A stretch of DNA of 64,000 nucleotides from Myxococcales bacterium (GTDB lineage Bacteria; Myxococcota_A; Polyangia; Haliangiales; Haliangiaceae), in assembly GCA_016794525.1 (NCBI GenBank), contig JAEUJY010000073.1, positions 121,025 through 185,024 on the forward strand. The letters are read 5' to 3'. Made by a program: the position numbers and the translations under genes. Below the pieces are notes generated by a model, which saw only the letters and a program-made list of their open reading frames with translations, was not told the origin of the DNA and made no database searches. This document shows, piece by piece, positions 58,948 through 64,000 of the stretch (positions are counted from its first letter, which is position 1; every line of letters begins with the position of its first letter).

Positions 58948-60414
58948 CTACCGCCGCCGCCCGAGCGCGCCGCGCACCGCCGCCAGCTTGTCGAGCGCGG
59001 CGTCGATCTGCGGGCCGTAGCGATCGATGATCTTGCCGACGACGCCGTCCTGCGCGCTGGCGTTGACGTCGGGCACGACCACGCCGGGCATGTACATCGC
59101 CTGCATCACGTTCTTGACCGACTGCTTGACCATCCCGCGCAGCGGCAGCTTGGCCATCATCCCGTACATCGGCGCCGAGCCGCTCTGCTTGAGCGACGGG
59201 TCGGCGCGGACCTCGGCGCACGCGGCGCGCAGATCGGCGAGGTAGTCGTCGACGATCGCCAGGTGGTTGGCGGTGCAGGTCAGGTGGATCGCCGCCGGGT
59301 GCTGGCTGCGATCGACCGACCAGCCGCGCGCCTCGAGCCGGTCGGCGACGGTGTAGATGTCGGGGCCGCCGGCGGTGGCGCCGAACGCGACGATCGTCGC
59401 GTGGCTGTCGCCGATGACCTGCAGGCCGTCGATCGCGGCGGCGCCGGCGCGCACCCGGTCGGCGACCTCGAGCGCGGCGCCGGTGAGCCGCTGGTAGCCG
59501 TCGGCGCCCAGGCCCTGCAGCGCCGCCCACGCCGCGGCGATCGGGCCGCCGGGGCGGGTGCCGATCAGCGTCGGCGACACGTAGATGCCGCCGGGGAAGT
59601 CGGCGGCGACGAAGAACTGGTGCTGCATGTCCTTCATCGCGCGCCACAGGAGCACCGACGCGCCCTTGCCGGCGTAGGCGTACTTGTGGAGGTCGGCCGA
59701 GATCGACGTCACCGCCGGCACCCGGAAGTCCCACGCCGGCAGCGCGCGGCCGAGCCGCTCGATCCACGGCAGGACGAAGCCGCCGACGCAGGCGTCGACG
59801 TGCAGCGGCAGCTTGGCCCGCGCGCACACCGCGCCGACCTCGGCGACCGGGTCGATCACGCCGTGGGCGTACTGCGGCGCCGACACGACGACCGCGATCG
59901 TCGACGGGCCGATCGCCCGCTCGAGCGCGCGCACGTCGACCCGCTGGTCGGCGTCGACCGCCACCTTCTTGAGCCGCACGCCGAAGTAGTGGGCGGCCTT
60001 GTCGAACGCCGGGTGCGCGGTGACCGGCAGGACGATCGTCGGCCGGCGGATCCACGGCTTGTGCTGGCGCGCGCGATCGCGGTACGCGGCCACCGCGACC
60101 AGGATCGACTCGGTGCCGCCCGAGGTGACCGCGCCGACGGTGTCGGGGCCGCCGTGCATCAGGTCGGCGGCCATCTGGGTGATCTCGGCCTCGAGCCCGC
60201 GCAGGCTCTGGAACGCCATCGGGTTGAGCAGGTTGCCCGACGCGAACAGCGCGTGGGCCCGCTCGAGCAGCCGGCTGTGGTCGTCGCCGGCGTGGTAGAC
60301 GAGCGAGAACACGCGGCCGCGCTTCCAGTCGGTGTCCTTGGCCTTGCGCGCCTCGAGATCGGCGAGCAGCTCGTCGGCGCCGCGGCCGTGGGCGGGGACG
60401 GTGGCGCGGTTCAC
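58948..60414 (-). CDS. Sphingosine-1-phosphate lyase-like PLP decarboxylase-family protein
   Basis: 488 residues. GTG 60414 overlaps the stop of the FadL-like gene by four bases. The fold-type I group II decarboxylase/S1P-lyase pattern is clear: LFASGNLLNPMAFQSLRGLEAEI, VGAVTSGGTESILVAVAAYRDRA, HVDACVGGFVLPW, the PLP lysine in SADLHKYAYAGKG (Lys244), and GGIYVSPTLIGTRPGG. The family breaks phosphorylated sphingoid bases into an aldehyde and phosphoethanolamine. In bacteria the true substrate is not always known. With FadL upstream, lipid uptake and degradation is a good working model. Confidence 0.9.
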   Translation of the reverse strand: MNRATVPAHGRGADELLADLEARKAKDTDWKRGRVFSLVYHAGDDHSRLLERAHALFASGNLLNPMAFQSLRGLEAEITQMAADLMHGGPDTVGAVTSGGTESILVAVAAYRDRARQHKPWIRRPTIVLPVTAHPAFDKAAHYFGVRLKKVAVDADQRVDVRALERAIGPSTIAVVVSAPQYAHGVIDPVAEVGAVCARAKLPLHVDACVGGFVLPWIERLGRALPAWDFRVPAVTSISADLHKYAYAGKGASVLLWRAMKDMQHQFFVAADFPGGIYVSPTLIGTRPGGPIAAAWAALQGLGADGYQRLTGAALEVADRVRAGAAAIDGLQVIGDSHATIVAFGATAGGPDIYTVADRLEARGWSVDRSQHPAAIHLTCTANHLAIVDDYLADLRAACAEVRADPSLKQSGSAPMYGMMAKLPLRGMVKQSVKNVMQAMYMPGVVVPDVNASAQDGVVGKIIDRYGPQIDAALDKLAAVRGALGRRR

Positions 60415-61739
60415 AGGATCGATCCTCCCAGCGCGGCCTCGACCGACACCGTCATGATGTTGTTGCCGCCGGCGCCGCGGATGTTCGACGGCGGGTTGGT
60501 GATGCTGTCCTTGATGATCGGGATCTCGTACCAGTAGTGCAGGTAGCTGGCGGCCAGCTTGAAGCGCCCGACCGGGAACCGCACGCCGGTGTGCAGGCCC
60601 CAGTGCGAGAACGTCGGCTGATCGAACGTGACCGTCTGCGCCGGCGCCGGCGTGCGGTCGTAGTGGACGCCGGCCATCAGCTCGACGCACGGCGCCTGCG
60701 GCAGGTCGTGGACCCGCACGCCGCCGGCCAGCTGCCACGAGTCGTTGTAGTTCTTGGGCGTGAGCAGCTGGCTCACCAGCGGCAGCCCGTTGATCTGGGT
60801 GCGCTGCTCCTTGTACGAGCGGTACAGGTAGTAGCGGACCTCGGTCCCGATCTCGAGCTTGGGCGTGACGTCGTAGTTGGCGCCGCCGAGGAACGTCCAC
60901 GGCAGGACCAGGCCGGTCTTCTGGTTGCCGATGTACTGGTCGCCGGGCACGGTCGCGTCGTCGCCGGTCGTGAGCCGGACCTCGCCCTCGAGCATCGGGT
61001 CGACGCGGCCGATCACCGTCGCGCCCAGCGTGAGCTTGGGGATCGGCCGCGCCAGCACGCCGGCGTTCCAGGTGAACTTCCAGTCCTCGCCGTCGATCAC
61101 CAGCTCGGCGTTGGAGCCCAGCAGCCGCTCGGCGTCGATGCCGTTGACGATCGGGAACAGGTGGCGCTTGCCGTGGACCCGCACGTTCATCATGCCGGCG
61201 CCGAGGCCGACCGAGAGCTTGCGGTTGATCTGGTACGCGGCCACCGCGGTGATCGTCGGCGAGACGATGTAGCCGTCGATCAGGTGGTAGCGGGTGACGT
61301 CGGTGTCGGCGAACTGCGCGCCGGTGCCGTTGGACACGTAGGCCGCGACCGCGCCCCACAGCTTGCCCGGCAGGATCTCGGCCGACGCGGTGAGCATCGG
61401 GATCGCGCCGATCGCGCGGGTCGGGCGCGTGGTCGGGTAGTAGCCCTCGGCGTCGACCGGCGCGTCGATCCACCGATCGCTCTGGTCCCACGGCCGCAGC
61501 TTGAACTCGGTGGTGAGCACCGCGAGGCCGAACGTCGCGTAGACGCGCACGCCGGGGAGCAGCGTCAGGCCGGCCGGGTTGTGGAACACCGCCGACGGCT
61601 CGTCGGGGCGGCCCACCACCGCCGCCATGCCGGTGCGGCGCACGCCGACCTCGGGGATGCCAAAGCCGCCCGCGCGTGCCGGGGCGGCGGTGGCGGCACA
61701 GGCGAGGACGGCGGCCGCGAACCAGAGCGTGCGGTGCAT
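60411..61739 (-). CDS. FadL/OmpP1/TodX-family outer-membrane hydrophobe channel
   Basis: 442 residues with signal peptide (AAAVLACAATAAPARA). The FadL-family N-terminus GGFGIPEVGVRRTGMAAVVGRPDEPSAVFHNPAGLTLLPG (hatch domain and NPAGL motif) and a run of amphipathic strands ending in MTVSVEAALGGSIL mark a 14-strand barrel. It admits long-chain fatty acids or other hydrophobic molecules. First gene of the operon with the lyase-like and M81 genes. Confidence 0.9.
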   Translation of the reverse strand: MHRTLWFAAAVLACAATAAPARAGGFGIPEVGVRRTGMAAVVGRPDEPSAVFHNPAGLTLLPGVRVYATFGLAVLTTEFKLRPWDQSDRWIDAPVDAEGYYPTTRPTRAIGAIPMLTASAEILPGKLWGAVAAYVSNGTGAQFADTDVTRYHLIDGYIVSPTITAVAAYQINRKLSVGLGAGMMNVRVHGKRHLFPIVNGIDAERLLGSNAELVIDGEDWKFTWNAGVLARPIPKLTLGATVIGRVDPMLEGEVRLTTGDDATVPGDQYIGNQKTGLVLPWTFLGGANYDVTPKLEIGTEVRYYLYRSYKEQRTQINGLPLVSQLLTPKNYNDSWQLAGGVRVHDLPQAPCVELMAGVHYDRTPAPAQTVTFDQPTFSHWGLHTGVRFPVGRFKLAASYLHYWYEIPIIKDSITNPPSNIRGAGGNNIMTVSVEAALGGSIL

Positions 61740-61802
61740 CCGACCAGCATCGGCGGTGCGCGCGGCGATTTCAATCGGCGCGGCCACCAGGCACGATGGG
61801 GC

Positions 61803-62735
61803 GTGGCCGATCGTCCGTCGCTCATCGAGGTGCTGGGGCTGTCGCCGTGGCGCCAGCGCCTGCGCGAGACCGTGTTCGCGGTGCGCGGCGACGCGCTGAC
61901 GCCGCCGAGCCGGTTCGATCACACCAGCCTGCGCATCCTGCAGCCGCGGCTGGCCGCCGCGCTGTGGCGGGGCCAGCGGCCGTTCGGCCGCGCCGTCCCG
62001 ATCTACAACCTGTTCAACCGCACCCCGACGCCGATCGTCGACGGCTGGTCGGTGCGCAAGACCCAGGTCCGCGACTACCGCGGCGGCACGCTCACCTACG
62101 ACAGCCACAACGGCACCGACTTCGCGACCGCGCCCGGCACGGTGATCGTCGCCCCGGCCGCGGCCCGCGTGATCCTGGTGGTCAGCGAGTTCCACCGCGG
62201 CGGGCTCAAGCTCTTGCTCGATCACGGCGACGGCCTGGCCACCAGCTGCGCGCACCTGGCGCGGGTGCTGGTCGAGCCCGGCCAGGTGGTCGCGCGCGGC
62301 GAGCCGATCGCGCTGTCCGGCGCGTCGGGCCTCAACTTCGTCGCGGCGCTCGGCGCCGATCCGCCGCACCTGCACTTCAACACCTGGCTCGACGGCGTGC
62401 CCGTCGACCCGTTCGCCGCGCCCGGCGAGGTCTCGCTGTGGCGCCGCGCCAACGATCCCGCCCCCGGCGCCGCCGACCGCGATCTGCCCCCGACCGCGAT
62501 CGACGACGCCCGCCTCGAAGCCCAGCTCGCCGCCTGCAAAGATCCGGCGCTCGCCGCCCGCCTGCGCGCCATCCCCGACATCGGCGCGCGCGCGCTCGCC
62601 ACGATCTTCGCGCGCAACTACCAGCCGATGCGGTTTGCCGAGCACGTCTCTCCGTACGCCACCCGCCCGGCCCGCGTCCCCCGCCTCGACCTGCCATTTG
62701 CGGCCACCGACTACGACCGCATCCACCTGCCATGA
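61803..62735 (+). CDS. M23-family peptidase-domain protein
   Basis: 310 residues from GTG 61803. The lysostaphin-like fold has the zinc residues: SHNGTDFATA (His102 and Asp106 in HxxxD), a catalytic His in SCAHLARV, and PHLHFNTW (HxH, second zinc His at about 191). No clear signal peptide, so export is uncertain. It would cut peptide cross-bridges in peptidoglycan or be a degenerate binder. It diverges from the FadL gene over 63 bp. The C-terminal 90 residues (LEAQLAACKDPALAARLRAIPDIGARALATIFARNYQ) are an additional helical part. Confidence 0.88.
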   Translation: MADRPSLIEVLGLSPWRQRLRETVFAVRGDALTPPSRFDHTSLRILQPRLAAALWRGQRPFGRAVPIYNLFNRTPTPIVDGWSVRKTQVRDYRGGTLTYDSHNGTDFATAPGTVIVAPAAARVILVVSEFHRGGLKLLLDHGDGLATSCAHLARVLVEPGQVVARGEPIALSGASGLNFVAALGADPPHLHFNTWLDGVPVDPFAAPGEVSLWRRANDPAPGAADRDLPPTAIDDARLEAQLAACKDPALAARLRAIPDIGARALATIFARNYQPMRFAEHVSPYATRPARVPRLDLPFAATDYDRIHLP

Positions 62736-62762
62736 TCCCGTGCCCGGCTCCCGCTCCGCGGT

Positions 62763-63587
62763 CTACTTCCCCTTCGCGACCACCGCGGTGCACTCCGCGA
62801 GCGCGGCCTCGAGCGTCGTCTCGCCCGAGCCCATCGACGTCCACTCGTTGATCTTCACCGTGCCGGTGGCGATCGCGGTGTCGCCGAGCTTCACGGTGGC
62901 GGTCGCGTTCTCCTTGGCGTTGCACGCGACCGGCTTGCCGGTGTCGTCCTTGCCGGTCGAGAGCGTGACGGTCGTCCAGCCGACGCCGTTCGAGGTCGAC
63001 GTGGTGACGCCGGCGACGACGCCCTTGACGCCGACGACCTGATCCTTCCACTTCGAGCGACCGGCCAGCGCGGTGGTGCGGAACGCGTCGACGGTCACCG
63101 GCGTGCCGTCGGTGGGCGGCGCGGCGGCGTTGGGATCCTCGGGCGGCCCCGGCTCGACGCCGGCCATCTTCATGCACTCGCTGCGGTTGCCGGGCAGCTC
63201 GCCCTTGGCGACCTTCATCGGGCTGGTCACCGAGCCGACGTTGTCGCCGTCCTTGGTGATGTACGCGTAGGCGCAGTCGTCGCCCTCGATCACCGCCCAG
63301 CCGAGCTTGTCGCCGTCGACCTTGGTCGGCTCGCCGGCCTGGCCCTTGGCGCGGGCCAGCGCGTCGGCCAGCGCCCGCGGCGGCGGCGTGCCGATGGCCT
63401 CCTTGAGGCCCATCACGCGCTCGATGGTCAGCTTGCCGGTGAACGGCGGCGGCGGCGCGGGCGGGGCGGGCGGCGGCGTCGGCGCGGCGGGCTTGGCGCT
63501 GCCGCCGCCGCTGGCGTCGTCTTTCTTCTTGCCGCAGCCGGCGGCGAGGCCGGCCACGATCATGGCGAGGAGGAGCGTACGGTGCAT
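62763..63587 (-). CDS. Lipoprotein with an OB-fold-like domain
   Basis: 274 residues from ATG 63587. Lipobox GLAAGC (Cys18) is followed by charged and Pro-rich linker segments (GKKKDDASGGG; PTPPPAPPAPPPPF). A first domain (about 50-135) has ECMKMAGVEPG and the likely disulfide Cys in DDCAYAYI and SECMKM. A second beta-rich domain (about 155-274: VTVDAFRTTALAGRSKWKDQVVGVKGVVAGVTTST...) looks like an OB-fold. Function unknown. It faces the M23 gene with 27 bp between stops. Confidence 0.8.
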   Translation of the reverse strand: MHRTLLLAMIVAGLAAGCGKKKDDASGGGSAKPAAPTPPPAPPAPPPPFTGKLTIERVMGLKEAIGTPPPRALADALARAKGQAGEPTKVDGDKLGWAVIEGDDCAYAYITKDGDNVGSVTSPMKVAKGELPGNRSECMKMAGVEPGPPEDPNAAAPPTDGTPVTVDAFRTTALAGRSKWKDQVVGVKGVVAGVTTSTSNGVGWTTVTLSTGKDDTGKPVACNAKENATATVKLGDTAIATGTVKINEWTSMGSGETTLEAALAECTAVVAKGK

Positions 63588-63706
63588 GGCGGCGAGGCTA
63601 CACCAGCCGCCCGTCGGCGACCTCGGAGTTCGTCCGTGCGGCGACCTGCGCATTCATCACATCTCACCGGCCGCCCGCTGGCCACGGGCAGGCGTGGTCG
63701 CTTGCC

Positions 63707-64000
63707 TCACGTCAGCGGCCCGGGCCGCTCCCAGAGGCTGAGCGGCGGGCCGCCGCGCTTCCAGCCGCGCTGCATGAGCCAGGTCTGCGGCGCTGCCGTC
63801 GGCAGCGGCTCGAAGTCCTTGGGCCACGCGAACGGCACGCCGTCGCGCTCGGCCCAGCCGGCGAAGGCCACGCCGCTGGCGTAGCGGTCGAGGGGCGCGC
63901 GGCGCTGACCGAGGCCGGCGTGATCCTCGCGGTGGCGGCGCCAGTTGTTGAGCACGTAGGCCAGCGCGTGGCGCGCCTGGCGCGGGCGAGTGAGCGACGT
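63707..64000 (-). CDS. REP-associated tyrosine transposase (RAYT/Y1), C-terminal fragment at window edge
   Basis: The last 97 residues of a frame that continues past base 64000. RQARHALAYVLNNWRRHREDH, then RYASGVAFAGW and PQTWLMQRGWKRGG, match the C-terminal end of Y1-type transposases called TnpA-REP in Myxococcota as I know them. The catalytic HUH and Tyr lie outside the window, so activity cannot be judged. Such single-copy transposases maintain dispersed REP-like hairpins. The 119 bp before the next gene show nothing clear. Confidence 0.72.
   Translation of the reverse strand, partial: TSLTRPRQARHALAYVLNNWRRHREDHAGLGQRRAPLDRYASGVAFAGWAERDGVPFAWPKDFEPLPTAAPQTWLMQRGWKRGGPPLSLWERPGPLT

Overview
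The window is very GC-rich (roughly 70% or more). It codes for GyrA, an HflX GTPase, an ABC-F protein, a type I glutamine synthetase, a serine/threonine kinase with HRDLKPAN and DWG motifs and a TPR-like tail, many lipoproteins with Asp/Ala linkers, and one protein with a MYXO-CTERM-like C-terminus. Together these point to a chromosomal segment of a myxobacterium-like bacterium (Myxococcota, probably Polyangia/Haliangiales, e.g. a Kofleriaceae-type lineage). The taxonomy is inferred from protein style, not from a marker gene. I see no rRNA, tRNA, CRISPR array, prophage or complete IS element. No gap between genes exceeds 300 bp; the longest is 51253-51496.

Region 1 (1-18005) is a metal-resistance island. 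On the minus strand lies a His-rich small secreted protein, a TolC/CusC-type outer-membrane factor, a CusB-type adaptor, a CzcA/CusA-type RND pump and a P1B-type ATPase cut by the window edge, with 4-bp overlaps or very short gaps. A methyltransferase and a lipoprotein follow on the plus strand. Next comes a divergent unit: an EamA transporter with an extreme His-rich tail (minus) facing a BlaI-type repressor, an M56 (BlaR1-like) membrane metallopeptidase with a His/Cys-rich extracytoplasmic loop, and a second CusC-CusB-CusA set (plus). Two matching inverted repeats, one before the repressor and one inside the signal-peptide codons of cusC2, look like operators. The whole reads as a metal-sensing version of BlaI/BlaR1 that controls metal efflux.

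Region 2 (18071-44712) is mostly housekeeping and mixed accessory genes: gyrA, a diiron ferritin-like protein coupled to a small secreted protein, a GST, an acyltransferase, a quinone-oxidoreductase-like MDR protein, a pectinacetylesterase/Notum-like lipoprotein, glutamine synthetase, an alpha-oxoamine synthase, TrmO, a TauE/SafE permease divergent from a LysR regulator, a C-type-lectin-like lipoprotein, a UDP-sugar pyrophosphorylase-like enzyme, a thioredoxin-like lipoprotein, ABC-F, an MFS transporter, a DUF255 protein, a secreted thioredoxin-fold protein, a large Ser/Thr kinase with TPR-like repeats, and an alpha/beta hydrolase.

Region 3 (44717-47979) is a compact cluster of envelope genes: a DUF4266 lipoprotein, two heme-motif proteins (one CX4CH, one CXXCH with a MYXO-CTERM-like tail), a DUF3570 barrel and a DUF2271 lipoprotein, arranged as divergent pairs. 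It may be an uncharacterised envelope redox or metal module.

Region 4 (48038-64000) holds HflX with an acidic insert, a membrane phosphodiesterase/alkaline-phosphatase-like protein, a 1300-residue mosaic zinc metalloprotease lipoprotein, an RD-repeat secreted protein with 33-bp DNA repeats, a DUF2314 lipoprotein, a tightly packed FadL - sphingosine-phosphate-lyase-like - M81 peptidase operon, an M23 peptidase, an OB-fold-like lipoprotein, and the C-terminal end of a REP-associated tyrosine transposase at the right edge.
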